From Leptodontidium sp. MPI-SDFR-AT-0119 (Eukaryota > Ascomycota > Leotiomycetes > Helotiales > Leptodontidiaceae), in the NCBI GenBank assembly GCA_020726505.1, contig JAHLEZ010000043.1, positions 297,189 through 361,188 of the forward strand: a stretch of 64,000 bases of DNA, read 5' to 3'. A program made the position numbers and the translations under genes. The notes below the pieces were generated by a model. It saw nothing but the letters and a program-made list of their open reading frames with translations. It did not search any database and was not told where the DNA came from. Positions within the stretch are counted from its first letter, which is position 1; every line of letters begins with the position of its first letter. Positions 15,194-27,583 of this stretch are shown here, in pieces.

Positions 15194-15253
15194 AATAGGG
15201 AGGTCCTTTACTTAATATACGTCAAAGTTACTTTGAAAAGTGACCTCCCTATT
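15194..15253. repeat. Short 60-bp inverted repeat (AATAGGGAGGTC / GACCTCCCTATT)
   Basis: Perfect 12-bp arms at 15194-15205 and 15242-15253 enclose 36 bp. The arms lie next to TA dinucleotides, so this could be a collapsed Tc1/mariner-type inverted repeat or a hairpin. There is no partner copy in the window to decide. Confidence 0.5.
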
Positions 15254-15560
15254 AACATTTATTAAGATACCGCTAACTCGGCTTAGTGCCTTTAGTGCTA
15301 TAGTCAGAATTATAATTACACTAGTCTTATTAGGCCTATTATTGCGGTAGCTTTTGCCGCCTTTTTAGAGGAGAAGCGTAGTACCCTCGCGCACTTACGT
15401 AAATTTGACTTTAGTTCTTATAGTTTTAAGTTTAACTAACTTTAAGTAATAATTAAAATTCCTTTAAGCCGCGGTCTGTGAGGCTCTTATTACTTTTAGT
15501 ATATTTATTCCGTCTTTATAATAGCTTTAAAGAGACTGACTTTAGTTATTTAGCCGCTGC

Positions 15561-15735
15561 CGCCCCCGCCGCTGCCCCTGCCCCCGCCCCCCGCCTAATC
15601 CTCCCACCTATTCGGGTTAGTGCTGGTGCTAGTGTTAGTGCTGGTGCTAGTGTTAGTGCTGGTGCTAGTGCTAGTACTGTTAGTGTTAGTGCTAGTACTA
15701 CTGCTGCTGCTAATAGTACTAGTGGTGTGGCCGCC
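15561..15735 (+). repeat. GC-rich low-complexity stretch with (GCTAGT/GCTGGT)n hexamer repeat
   Basis: A run of CCG/GCC triplets (about 15550-15600) is followed by about 90 bp of a degenerate hexamer repeat, GCTGGTGCTAGT-like, at about 15617-15705. It gives an open frame rich in Ala, Ser, Gly and Val from 15478 to 15792, but I regard that as a by-product of the repeat. Its high GC contrasts with the RIPed surroundings. Confidence 0.6.
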
Positions 15736-15899
15736 CGCCGCCGCTGTATTAAGGAGTTATTAGTGGAGCTAGTAGACTTATTAGTAGTTTAGTTCGCGAT
15801 TTAATAGCGGCTTAAGAACGTGCCCTTTTAGAGTTATAGTTTATTACCTTATAAGTAGCTTAAGAACGGGCCCTTATATACTTGTTTTGTATTAGTTTA

Positions 15900-18800
15900 A
15901 TTATAGCTTCGACTAAAATAGAATTCCTACCCTTTAATAACTTAAAAAGATTATACTTAAAGTGACTATGTCACTTTAAAAATTATAAAGGAAAAACAAA
16001 AGAGTATATTTATAGTAAGTTATAAGCTTATATATTAATTTTATACTTTAATTAAGCTCTTTTATTAACGCCTTAGTGTCTTATAAATTAAGTAATACGA
16101 CAAAAGTCTTAAACTTTTAGCGTGGGAGGTTTTTAGTAAGGCCATCTACGTATATCTTACTTGTGGGTAAGTATATAACTTTAAAATTGCCCTTTTAGTA
16201 CTTTTAGTATAATTATATATTTTAAATATTAACGTGCTTAAGCTTAGTTAATATACGCTAGTTCTCTTTAATTATAAGTTTAATCGTTTATTAGTTGTCG
16301 TAAAAGATGTTTTAGGGGCACCTTATATTAAAGTGTATTTCTCTAAAGAGCCTTTATAGTGCTATAACCTCCTTTGTAGTTCGCTTTACTCTTAAGAGCT
16401 TAGCTTTTGTAGTCGAGGTAGTAACTATGTCTTGCCTAAATACTTTTTATAATATAGTACCCCTAAATAAAAGAATAATAAGCCCTTATAAAGAACGCTT
16501 AGTTTTTAAATTATTTGCGAAAGAGGTATTAGACGTTATTATAAGTTGTATTTCGCGTTATTAATAGTTATAAACGATCCTTAAGAAGCGTGTATTAAAT
16601 AAGTAACGTATTATCTAATTAATAACTTATAAGTGTTTTTGGCTTGGGTTCGTTAAGAATTGCGATAGCTGTGAAGCTATAAAAGCTACGTTTAGTCTAA
16701 TTATAATAGCCGTGTATAAGACGGATTTGACCTTTTCTTAGTACTCTTTAATTTGTGCCTTCGTCGCTTTACTAGTGTTTTTAATTAAGTCGTAGTATAA
16801 TAGAGGGGTACTTAGGTAGTTGTTATTTATTAAGTTAAATTTCTAGGCTATCTTTTTTATATACGTGTCGTAGACTAACGTGACTGTTTTTATATATTTG
16901 TCTTATATAATTCGGACCCCTAGAAACTACTTTACGTTACTTATTATAATTAACTCGTAGGCTTTATTAAGGCTATTAGTAATTTTGGCCGTTATAGCGA
17001 GGTTTAACTTGTAGTATAATACTTATATATTATTTACGTAAAAGGCTATAAATACTATACGCTTATTATTTATAAATATATAAGGCTCTTTTATAAGTAA
17101 CTTTAGACTAAGGCTTTTGAGTGTGGCTGAGAAGTTACTATATTATAAGGCTAGGGAGTCGCGTAGGCTATATAGGGCTTTGTCGATCTTTATAACTATA
17201 CCGGGCTACTTAAAACCGTTAGGAAGGTAATAGTAGACAGGTGTACTTCGTTCGTCTCGTTTTATATTAATAAAAGCGTTTACGACGTCGTACTACTTAA
17301 TTTCTAGGTTAAATTAGGCTACTAGGGCTACCGTAACACGAAAAGACCTCGCCGCTAGTATAAAGGCGTACGTAGAGAATATAATGACATCTTCTTATAA
17401 GTTACTCTTAATAACGATACGCGATTTAATATATATAAACTATTTAGTTAAGTTAACTTTATAAGTAAATACTTATTTTAGTAATATAAGCGTCGTTTTA
17501 GCGTTTACCTTAGGCACAATATACTAGTATTTCTTAGCCTAAAGGTTCTTTATTTCCTTGCGTGTGTTCTCTCGGAAGCGTTTTCCTTACGGGTATTAGT
17601 TTAAGTTTTACTAGTACTTTAGTATTATTAGAAGCTTTACTTAATGTGGTTGTGTTATTTTAGAGCTTATAATTTCTTGTGCTTTAATTATTTCGTTACT
17701 AATTGTAACTATAAAGATAGTATATATAATTTTATAGTCTTTATTATTTTCTCGCGTTACGTTTTTATTTTAAAACGTCGTAATAAAGAATGTGATTTGT
17801 GTATAGTTCTTATTTTTTTAGTCTATAGACTCGGCGCTTAAGAGCTCCCTTGTTATAAAGGAGTATACTCCTAGCTTAATCTTTGACTATTTATTTAATT
17901 ATATTGTCTCTTTAACTCGCCTTCTCCGCTAAGCTCGAGTAATAAGGTGTAATTGACTTTAATTAAGTGCCTATAATACTTCGTTTAAGGTCTCTTAAGA
18001 CATAGTTTTTTTTAATAAGGGTTATATTATTATCTTTAATAGTGTGTTTTTTAAAAGTAATTATTATTCTTCCTTTAGCTCGTCGTCGTAATTCTCCTTA
18101 GACGAGGTGTTTTCGTATTATAGTACACTTCTTAGACTTATACTAGTTACTTTAAGTTAGTTTAGTAATTAATTTTAATTGTCTCGTGTTTTACTTTAAA
18201 TTACAACTTAAGGTATTAATTTACGCGTACCTTTAATTTAGCGTAGTTATTTCGCACTTAGAGTACTCCTCTTAGGCTTAATATATTCGTTTCGTTATGT
18301 TTGGCTTCGAGTCTGTCTTAGTGTGCCTAGGCTTTTTCTTATTACTAAAACTATTATATTATCTTTATTAAGTTATATATTGTTCTTTAATATATTAATT
18401 CGTGAATTTAATAGTATTATTTTATTTTAGTACTCTCGTGGAACAGGCAGTTTCGCCTTAATAGTTACGTGTAAGATTACTTTCGTAAAAACTTCGTCGA
18501 CTTTTATTAAGTTAAATAATAGCTTATTTAATTTAGTATTTATTTTTCGCCTTTATATACTTGTCTCTTATGTGTTCGATAGCTAACTTGGCGTCTTAAG
18601 CGGCCTTAGGCTTTATAAGTATATTAACGACTTGTTTAAGTATTAGTAGTAGTTAGCCGACTACTACTTACTTATTATAGAACTGTGCCGTATTAAAAAT
18701 AACGTTTCGGGTACGTATTACACGCTTTAGTAAGGGTATTTAGATCTTATATATATTAGTTATATAATAACTAACTAAGTAACTAATGTGCCTTCTTAGG

Positions 18801-19410
18801 TTAATCTTAAAGCCTTTCTTGTTATAAAAAGCTTATTAGTCTTTAATTATCGCGTAGGCTTTAGTACTATATATAAAAGTATTACTTTAGTTAAGTTTTA
18901 AATTAACTAGTAACTTCTTTATTATATGTAAATTATACTACTAAAAATACTGCCTAAACTATACTTCTAGGACTTCGTTTAGCGATCAGATAGCTCTCTT
19001 AGCTAATAGTAATATATTATATAAGTATGTAGCCGTCAAAACAACTTCCGGCTATAACTTAAATAGTAGATTAACGCCTGTTATCATTTTCAAGGCCTTA
19101 GTAATTAGCTCCCCACTAGCTCTTTCTGCACCTCTATTTAGCTTATGTGTGTAAATAAGAGTAGGCTTTAGGTTAATACTATTGTTTAACGCCTATTAGT
19201 CGTACTGGGTCTAGTATCTTGTGTTAATTATAAACGTGTCGTTATCGGACCTGACTTTGTATATAACCAGATCGTATTAGCGTTTAGTTTATGCCTTAAA
19301 TGCTTTAAGTATTCTTAGAATTAACTCGTTGGCTTTGCTCGTAAGTGTAAATGTGAAAAGCTTTTTATTATATTTGTCCTTAATTAATAATAGCTAGTAT
19401 GTGTTATTAT
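15900..19410 (-). pseudogene. Copia-B pol remnant: integrase core, reverse transcriptase, RNase H
   Basis: Read on the minus strand through stops. Integrase motif KVRSDNDTFI near 19.23-19.26 kb. The reverse transcriptase DVVNAFIN...LPNGFK...KALYSLRDS block lies near 17.1-17.3 kb, followed by FYVNN at about 17.03 kb (YVDD position, Asp to Asn as RIP would give). RNase H YDNQQTIKLI (from CDNQSAIKLA-type) lies near 16.27-16.31 kb. The spacing and order match copia pol. All frames are broken by many stops. Confidence 0.72.
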
Positions 19411-19703
19411 TGTTAGATTTTGACTTCGGTAACTCGTGCCGATTCTACGCTGGAGAACAGCCGAAGTAATCTCCACTGCTTACGCGGCTCGGAAATTACT
19501 CTTGTATTCGATTACGTAGTCGAATCTTCTAGAGAAGTCGATTACGTAGTTATCGAAGCTTCTAGAGAAGCTATTATTGTGTATATAACTACTGAAGAGC
19601 CCTTATGGCTCTTCTCTCAAGTAAGCAAGTAATTTACTTTGTCTCTAATCACGTGTTCACCTACTGCGCTTCCTCTCTTCTGATTGGCCCACCTATTTTC
19701 ACA
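19411..19703 (+). repeat. 5' LTR of copia-A
   Basis: 293 bp with TGTTAGATTT start and TTTTCACA end. It contains nested direct repeats (GATTACGTAGT, TCTAGAGAAG). The primer-binding site follows at 19704. Confidence 0.92.
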
Positions 19704-20526
19704 TGGTAGCAATTCGCTAAGGTGGCCTATTATATCAGTTACCGACACACACTATTCCCGATTGAGACTACTAACTGGACTCGGACCAGTATTACCGCTG
19801 CTTCCGTTCAAACGCTTATCGAGAAAGCCATACTAGCTTCTCTTAATTGAAGTAAGCTAGTCCCCTTTGAGCCCTTACTAACCCGATTAGGACGTATTAC
19901 GGACCCGAGGCCTTTGACCCTGAGACTAAACCCTAGGGAAATCATAACTTAGTGGTCCCTAGACGTTATAAGCGTGCGTAGCTACCTAGATTGCGGTTCT
20001 AGGTCTTATAACAAGCTTCTCATTCCTAGGTGCCTATACCTTTTACGGCGCTAGTAGTGGCTATTAGTAGCGTATTAGCGCGGCTGTATTAGGGAGTGGC
20101 TGTCCGGATCGTTACTAGTCTAGCACAAATTACAGTGGTTTTAGGCTTTTCTAGCTGTATAAGAAGCCATCCTCGGAGAGGGTTACAGTTAGTTGAGCTT
20201 ATTTACCTCCTGTGAGAGAAACTAAGCTAGTAGTGGCGCTAGCAGTTGTAATAAGAGCCTAAGTAGACCGCTGGGAACCTTGTTATAATACTAGCTAAAC
20301 GAAACCCTTAGTAAGGTAATATATAAGTCCTTGGCAAGACTTTTTACCTTAATATATCGATTTTATATCGATTTAGGGCATACCAAATCAAAGAGGGAGA
20401 GAGCCTCAACGTGAGGTTACAAAGACTTAAATAAAGTCTAAGACTAAATTAGTCTAATAAATCACTATAAGTGATATTTGCCTAAGAGGAATCAAAGAAG
20501 CTAAACTCAATCGAGATAAGCTCAAA
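19704..20526 (+). other. Copia-A 5' leader (primer-binding site and untranslated region)
   Basis: 823 bp between the LTR and the Gag start. It starts with TGGTAGCAATTCGC, the expected position of the tRNA primer site. No protein-coding signal is seen. The base composition is richer in GC than the surrounding RIPed DNA, in keeping with the youth of this element. Confidence 0.65.
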
Positions 20527-21909
20527 ATGGCTGCTACTGCCTTTAAGGGAGAGAAATTAGTAGGGAAATCTAATTATATTAAGTGGATAAATCCCGCTAG
20601 TCTATTCCTGGAAATTAACGGCTATATGCCTTATATTTCCGGCAAAGCTTCGCCTCCGGACCAATCCTTGTATTACGCTAGGGGTACCGAAGGAGGTAGA
20701 TCCGTATTAGCCCCTTATTCTCAAGAGCTAGCTGTAAAATACCATGAAAAGCTAGACTACTTTGAGACTCAGAGCCAAAAAGCGCTAGGGGCGCTAAAGT
20801 CGATTATATCGCTGGAGAATCAAGAGCGATTTAAAGACAAAAATACGGCTAAGAAGCTGTGGAACGCTATTCAAGCTACCTTCGGCCAGTCAACACTTGA
20901 GCTAGTAGGTCGCTATATAAATCAAATCGTCGATTCTAATTACAGCTCTTATAAGAGCATAGACGAATATACTAGCGTAATCCAATCGAGCGCCATATAC
21001 CTAAAGCAGCTAGACTGCGAGATTCCCAAGCCCGTAATAGCTAGCTTAATACTAAAAGGCTTGCCGAGCTCCTTTGACGCCTTTTCGTCTCGTAAATACG
21101 AGAAAATGTCAGGTGATCTTAAGAATATCGATATTGACGGTCTAATTAACGACCTAATTTCGGAAGAAGCTCGCATGGGCGCTAACGCTGACCTTAACGC
21201 TAATAAAGCGTCTAAAGGCGGTAGAGGTAATAATAGAAAATACTGCAATAAATGTAGAGTCACGGGACATATAACGTCTACGTGCTGGGTCTTACACCCG
21301 GAGCTAAAGCCTAATAATTCGGAAAATCCGAATAATAAGCCTAATAAGGCTAAAAAGGCTAAGGAGTCAAAAGGCGAGCAGAAAACAGAGTCTAGTAAGG
21401 CTATTATGGCTGTATCTAAGACTAATTCGCCGCCAAATAAGCATATAACGGCTAGAAAGCCTATAAAGGCAAATAAGCCTAAAATGCAGCTTGAACCTTC
21501 CCTACTTATAAGTACTTTTATAAATACCGTAGTAGAGGACTTAAGCGAATCCGATTCCGACCAATCAGAACGTGATATTGCAAATCAAGCTTATAAAACC
21601 GTTTATAATTACAGACTAGTTCTAGACTCCAGTGCTAGCGAGCACTACACGCCTAATAAGGGATGGCTTCTTAATTATAAGCCTACTCTTCGAAAATCGG
21701 TTATAATCGCTAACGGCGACGTATTACCGGTACTAGGCATGGGAGATATTCCTATAAAGGGCAATAATGGCCTAGAAGTAGTTATCCAAGGGGTAAACTA
21801 TATTCCGGGGCTAAAAACGACCCTATTAAGTTCACGGGAAATGACTCAAAAAGGCTGGTCAATTAACTTTACTAAGAACGGTGCTTTATTAAAGCATAAA
21901 AAAGGCTAA
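20527..21909 (+). CDS. Copia-A Gag plus protease start (open to first stop)
   Basis: 460 codons. The N-terminal half resembles the copia-type Gag polypeptide (UBN2 family), including KLVGKSNYIKW near the start and LWNAIQATFG at ~residues 117-126. A zinc knuckle CNKCRVTGHITSTC (CX2CX4HX4C) lies at about residues 239-252, followed by a Lys/Asn-rich linker. The aspartic protease motif near residue 366 reads LDSSASEH where the family has D-S/T-G-A. The Gly-to-Ser change is a single G-to-A, as RIP makes. The frame ends in TAA where CAA would continue into pol in the same frame, so this is the open part of one gag-pol frame. The protease is probably inactive. Confidence 0.8.
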   Translation: MAATAFKGEKLVGKSNYIKWINPASLFLEINGYMPYISGKASPPDQSLYYARGTEGGRSVLAPYSQELAVKYHEKLDYFETQSQKALGALKSIISLENQERFKDKNTAKKLWNAIQATFGQSTLELVGRYINQIVDSNYSSYKSIDEYTSVIQSSAIYLKQLDCEIPKPVIASLILKGLPSSFDAFSSRKYEKMSGDLKNIDIDGLINDLISEEARMGANADLNANKASKGGRGNNRKYCNKCRVTGHITSTCWVLHPELKPNNSENPNNKPNKAKKAKESKGEQKTESSKAIMAVSKTNSPPNKHITARKPIKANKPKMQLEPSLLISTFINTVVEDLSESDSDQSERDIANQAYKTVYNYRLVLDSSASEHYTPNKGWLLNYKPTLRKSVIIANGDVLPVLGMGDIPIKGNNGLEVVIQGVNYIPGLKTTLLSSREMTQKGWSINFTKNGALLKHKKG

Positions 21910-24900
21910 TTAGAGGCTAAATAGGACTATAACGCCTATTACGTTCAAGCGGAAGTTGACTACGACGTCTTAGAGCCTGTAATATATCAGGTAGACTCAA
22001 ATACGTCGCTAGACCTTTACTATAAGAGGCTAGTGTATATAAATAAAGAGTCGATTCTTAGAACGATCGAGAAAAGCTATAGATTAAAGAAAATCCGACA
22101 AAAAGACGTAGAGCTAGCCGACTGTAACGCTTGTAATAGCGGCAAAATGCACGTGATCGGCAGTAAAAAGCCTATGTTAGACGCGCCACCCTTGACTATA
22201 TTCGATATCGATATCGCAGGGCCTTTTAAAGTCAAAGGACTTAAAGGAGAGCGCTATATCCTCACAATTACTTGTAGAGGATCACGAGCTATATAGCTAT
22301 ATGCCTTAAAACTCAAAGCCGACGCCTATAACGTACTAATCGACTTCTGTAATATAATAAATACATAGTTTAGTTAAAAAGACGTTAAAATCAAATTTAT
22401 GGCGAATATTAAAGCTTTTAAGCTTAATAACGCAGGGGAATTTAAGTCTAATAAATGGACGCTTTTTTGTAAGCAAAAAGGGTATATTTGTGAATACACT
22501 AGCCCTTATTCCCCTTCCCAAAACGGGATAGCCGAAAGGTTAAATAAATACTTAATAAAACGGCTAATTAGCGTTTATAAGGCTAAAAGGATACCCTTGT
22601 TTTTATAGCTATATGTATTACAAGGGATAGCTCATATCAAGAATCAGTCATATAACTCCGTCATAAAGAAGACGCCTTTTGAAGCTCTATGCGGTAAATT
22701 ACCGACAATCGATTATATTCGCATACTAGGCTCTTTAACTTACGTACTTAAGAATAAAAGAGCTCATAAGCTAGCCGATAAATCCGACAGGGGTATCCTT
22801 GTAGGTTTTGAGTCTTCTAATAACTACTTGGTTTATTTACCGAGTAAAAGAGCCGTTATAAGCTCTAAAAACGTCCTAATAAAAGAGGATTTAATCCTTA
22901 AGGACGACATGACGAAAGAGACTGATAAAATCGACTACGATAATATAGTCGAAACACTTGAAGAGTTTGAAGGCGCTAGCGATGATACTACTAAGTCAAT
23001 AAGTGGTATTAACGACGAAATACCTAATAAGGGTAATATAAGCGAAAAGTCGCCTATCGACTAATCAGAGGGCGAGAAAACGGATTTTGAAGACGAATCC
23101 GACTTATTCGCACAAGAGCTCCCTCAAACGCCAAAGGTCAATAAAAGGCCTAATGCGGTTAGCCCGGAAATGCCTAAAGCGCCTATTAAAAGGCCTAGAA
23201 AGGATTATTCGAGCTGGGAGCCTAACGTCGTAACTAGAAACGCTAGTGCTAGTGCCAAAGACTCTAATAACTCTTCGGAAAATCAGAATCAGCTAGTAAT
23301 ATAATTAAGCTCTAATACGGCTATTCGCCAGCTAAACGACTGGTTGATCGAAGAGGAAAAAGAAGCTTTTTCTGTCTATAAAGACGCTAAGAGACTAGCT
23401 TCTATGGCTCTAATAAGCTCTAAAATAGACGAAGATCTAGAAATGGGGCTAATAAAGCTACCTGAAGAGCTAGAGGCTGATAAAATCGTTATTAAACGAG
23501 AAAAAGGCCTTCAAATCTACGAGCCTAAAAGCCTTAAAGAGGCTATGGCCTCTTTGTATAAGGACTACTGGCTGAAAGCCATGGAAAAAGAAGCTAATTC
23601 CCTAGAAAGTCATAATACTTGGGAAATAGTGCCAAAAGACGCTAGCAAGGCTTATAAGCCTTTAAAAACGAGGTAGGTGTATAAAATCAAAGAATCACCC
23701 AATTTCTTCGAATTCAAAGCTAGATTCGTCGCTAAAGGGTTCGAGCAACTCTATGGCCTTAATTACGTCGATACGTTCGCTAGCGTAGTAAAACAAATGG
23801 CTTGGCGACTAATATTCGCCCTAGCGGTCCTTTACGGTTGGGTTATATAGAAAGTTGATATAATATCGGCTTTTACACAGAGCAATATTGACGTTAACAC
23901 TCTGTATATCGTACCCCCAGAGGGTATAAACGCCCAAAAATACGCTAGTAAACTACTCCTGCTCAATAAAGCCTTATACGGGCTAAAACAGTCAGCTAGG
24001 CTCTAGTTTATTACGCTAAAATAAGTCCTAGTCAAAAAGCTCGGCTTTCAAGCCTTGACTACCGAAAGTTATATCCTAATTAATAAGGAGCAACAGCTTA
24101 TAGTCTCTATTTACGTAGACGACTTAGTAATAATTAGCCCAAACGTCGATAATATTAAATCCTTTATTCTAGAGCTCAAAAAGCTCTTTAAATTAAAGGA
24201 TTTAGGGCTAATAAAGGACTACTTGGGCATAAATATCGAGTACAACCTAGACAAAGGTTATATAAAGCTATACCAAGAGAACTATATTGAGAAAGTACTA
24301 GCGCGGTTTAATATAACCGATTGTAAGCCTAAAGATACACCAATAGATTCAAAGGTTAAATTAGAACCTAATCTTAATCAGGCTAATAAAGAGGAAATAA
24401 ATCTATTTCAGCAAATTATAGGCTGCCTCTTGTTTCTAACGCTAGCTACTAGACCCGACATATGCTACGCGGTAATAAAGCTCGCTCGATTTGCTAGTAA
24501 CCCTAGCGCCTACTATATAATTGCCCTCAAAAACGTGCTTAGATACCTAAAAGGATCAAAAAAGCTAGGGCTAATCTACGAAAAAAGCCCTAGTCGATAT
24601 ATAAGCGGCTATTGCGACGCCGACTACGCCGGAGATATTAGTACGGCTAAATCGACTAGCGGCTTGAGCTTTTACTTAGCTAGTTGCTTAATAAGCTGGA
24701 AAAGCAAGCTATAAAGTATTATAGCTCAAAGTACGACTGAGGCCGAATATATGGCTATTAATTTGGCTTTTAAAGAGGCTGTTTATATAAAGCAGCTTTT
24801 AACCGAATTAGGCTATTACATACAGGAACGATTTCCTGTTTATACGGATAACAACGGCGCTCTCCTATTGGCTAATAACTCTCAATTCCACGAGAGAACT

Positions 24901-25065
24901 AAGCATATTGCCGTCAAATATCACTACGTTCGGGACCTCATAAACTAAGGCAAAATAGACCTAATTTATATAAAAGGGTCTAAACAAAAAGCCGACGGCT
25001 TTATAAAGCCGCTAGATAAGCCTAAGTTTGTTGAATTTGTAAGGCTTTTAAGACTAGCCGAATAA
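21910..25065 (+). pseudogene. Copia-A pol: integrase, reverse transcriptase, RNase H, interrupted by stops
   Basis: Continues in the same frame as Gag to TAA at 25063-25065; every open segment (22033, 22399, 22828, 23344, 24055, 24751) is in phase. In order: GAG-pre-integrase with CNAC zinc ligands (about 22120), integrase core FDIDIAGPF (about 22200), and a second catalytic region reading FKLNNAGEF where an Asp is expected before the Asn (about 22420). Reverse transcriptase follows with KVDIISAF and an intact YVDD (about 24110-24121). RNase H has TSGLSFYLA and TDNNGALLLANN. The stops replace Gln or Trp codons. So it lacks indels but is disabled by point changes. Confidence 0.88.
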
Positions 25066-25250
25066 GGCTAAGGACGGAAGAAATAGACTGTAATTCTAGA
25101 GGGCGTATTACGGTTATTTTCTTTACAACTAGCTTACCCTCCGCAAAGGGATATTCCATGTATTAATATATTCTTGTAAATACAAGCTCTGCTTTAAAGC
25201 TAGCTTGTATATAAGCTTATAAGGCTATTAAGGCACTTATTAAGAGGGCG

Positions 25251-25543
25251 TGTTAGATTTTGACTTCGGTAACTCGTGCCGATTCTACGCTAGAGAACAG
25301 CCGAAGTAATCTCCACTGCTTACGCGGCTCGGAAATTACTCTCGTATTCGATTACGTAGTCGAATCTTCTAGAGAAGTCGATTACGTAGTTATCAAAGCT
25401 TCTAGAGAAGCTATTATTGTGTATATAACTACTGAAGAGCCCTTATGGCTCTTCTCTCAAGCAAGCAAGCAATCTACTTTGTCTCTAATCACGTGTTCAC
25501 TTACTGCGCTTCCTCTCTTCTGATTGGCCCACCTATTTTCACA
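25251..25543 (+). repeat. 3' LTR of copia-A
   Basis: 293 bp, direct copy of 19411-19703. The polypurine tract AAGAGGGCG lies directly upstream and ATTAT follows. Confidence 0.92.
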
Positions 25544-25548
25544 ATTAT

Positions 25549-27410
25549 AGTTTATAAGGTAGTTAAACAGGTCTTATGCGATTCTAAAGAAAGGTCTCGG
25601 GGACTTATTATCTGATTCTCTACGCGATAGTCGTTAATTTGAGTGTATTATAGTATAACTTTCGTATTATATATTAGTAATTTTATTAATTTAGATATTA
25701 CGGGTATACTTCACAAGAGCTTTTAAGGCTATTTTACTAAAGTGACTAGCCCGTAAGTGCCACATTTGTGCTGTGTCGCTCTAGGGTTGTAAGAAACTGC
25801 GAGTTAATTAAAAGGTATGTTTCTTGAGAGAGTATAGTCGTTTACTAATTATCGGGTATACTATTATAGTAAGAGATTTATAAGTCTTTATAAATATACG
25901 TAGTTGTAGAGAGCGCGAGTAGTTGTTAACTAGCTTGTATTTAAATACTATAAGGTTTTACTTGCGTTATAAGTTTCTTATTATATGGCTCTCTTTAGTA
26001 CTACTTACGTATAAAGTCGTGTTAGTACTATTATATTACACCCTCGATTGTGCGAGGAGGCTCTCTAAGATAATATTAATATTAAACTCCTCTATAACAG
26101 TTATATTAAATAGCGTCAAGTCCTTAGTATACGGTTTAGTAAGTTTATATATAGCGTTTTTAAAGATACGTATACCTCTTCTAATAATTAATAAGTTTAA
26201 GGTGCCTGCGTTAACTAATTCTTTTATAGTGCGTTTAAAGTTACTAGGGACTAGTTTATTAATATTATTAACTAAGTGAGTTACGCCGCAGTTATTAACT
26301 AAAGTATTATTTAATAAAAGGTGACGTTAGAACTTTATAGTATTATAAATACTAGCGTTAAGAGTATTATCTTAGATTATATTATTAAGGAGGTTTAAGT
26401 TAAGTATAGTTACGTTAATGCTCTTTATCTCTTCTCACGTAACTTTACCTTTGTCTTTGTTTTTTATAAGTATAGCGGCATCGGCTGTTTTAGCGTTAAT
26501 AGTAAGTTTAGAGGTACTAGTATTATTAGCTTTAGTAATTTTAGTTATTATAACGTACTTTTAACCTTCTTTAGCTATAGCGGCCTTGAGCTCCCTAAAG
26601 TCTATAGTCTTTAACTTCTTACGAGTTATAATTACCTCGTTAGCGTTTAGTATATACTTTATGCCTTTAATAATCGTTTTATTAATTATATAACGTAGTC
26701 TTTAGTACTTAAGCGGCTTAAAGAAGTGCTTGTTATTTATGCCGTATAAATATAAGTTACTTTAGTTACGAGAGCGAGATTTATTAAAGCTTATACCTGA
26801 CGTACTATCGTTTATTCCTCTAAGGGTTAAGTATTAACTGCTACCCCCTTCTTGACGCCTAAGTTTCTTAAATATAGTGTGCTCTTAGTTTATACTTAGG
26901 AGTACTTATATATAGTCGTTAAGAGTAAAACTATACTTTTTTTTAAGTTAGTCGTCGCGTATAATTATACTAAGGATAAGATTTGCTTAATTAAGGTGTA
27001 TATTGAAAAGAAGTGATACTTGGTGTGAATGATGATTCTATTGTAAAGGGGATTTCTAGGTCTATATAACTACTCTAGCTTATCACGTGTGTATTCGCTT
27101 AGGTAGCCGGATTAGGTAAATGTAAGCTCATACGAGCTCAAACGAGTCTTTACTAAATACAGTTGCTTTCCGGTAGTTTGAGACACAGAGCCCGGAGCTT
27201 CGTACAACCACTGTTTTAGCCTAGGAAAGCCGTGTATCAGAAGCCTTTGATTCCATGGCTGTAACCTATGGACGTCAGAGCTTTGTATCAGACGTATGTG
27301 GCTTGTTTTAAGCTATTTCCGGCTGATTAGGCCTAGAATAGGTTTTGTTGAGTATATAAGCGAGCTTTAAGCGAGGTAGTTATATTATAATCTTTATATA
27401 TATGAGCTCT
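25549..27410 (-). pseudogene. Copia-B integrase N-terminal and Gag/protease remnant
   Basis: Continuation of the copia-B coding region on the far side of copia-A. A GAG-pre-integrase-like run, QMWHLRASHFSKIALKAL, is read on the minus strand near 25.70-25.78 kb, directly upstream of the integrase core at 19.2-19.4 kb once copia-A is removed. This supports a clean insertion. Many stops. Confidence 0.65.
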
Positions 27411-27583
27411 TGTCGTGCAACACAGGTATGCGCACGTGCCTAGCCTACGTAAGCAGGCCAGTTAATTATAGGGGCAGTTGTAGACAGGAGCTCCCTTCTA
27501 GAAATCAGACACTTTTGCTACTACGTTGTAGCTATTATAAGAGCTATGCCGGCCGTCGATTAAGAGAGACCTTTTATACGACA
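27411..27583 (+). repeat. 5' LTR of Gag-only element copy 1
   Basis: 173 bp. A small open frame inside it is also present in the other three LTR copies, but it spans LTR ends and is not taken as a gene. Confidence 0.85.

Larger units (their letters stand above)
19411..25543 (+). mobile_element. Copia-A: nearly complete Ty1/copia retrotransposon, youngest insertion
   Basis: Two 293-bp LTRs (19411-19703 and 25251-25543) with TG...CA ends, flanked by ATTAT on both sides (19406-19410 and 25544-25548). The LTRs differ at about seven places by my count, all transitions. A primer-binding-like TGGTAGCAATTCGC directly follows the 5' LTR, and a purine run (AAGAGGGCG) directly precedes the 3' LTR. Gag and pol form one reading frame from 20527 to 25065, broken only by stop codons and not by frameshifts. 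It sits inside the copia-B integrase region, so it arrived after copia-B. Confidence 0.92.

Noticed and set aside
15478..15792. Ala/Ser-rich 104-residue open frame
   Set aside because: Produced by a hexamer repeat and GC-rich run in degraded transposon sequence.
19420..19632. Repeated open frame MTSVTRADSTLENSRSN in three places
   Set aside because: It lies inside the copia-A LTRs (19411, 25251, 36609), so it is repeat-borne and not a gene.
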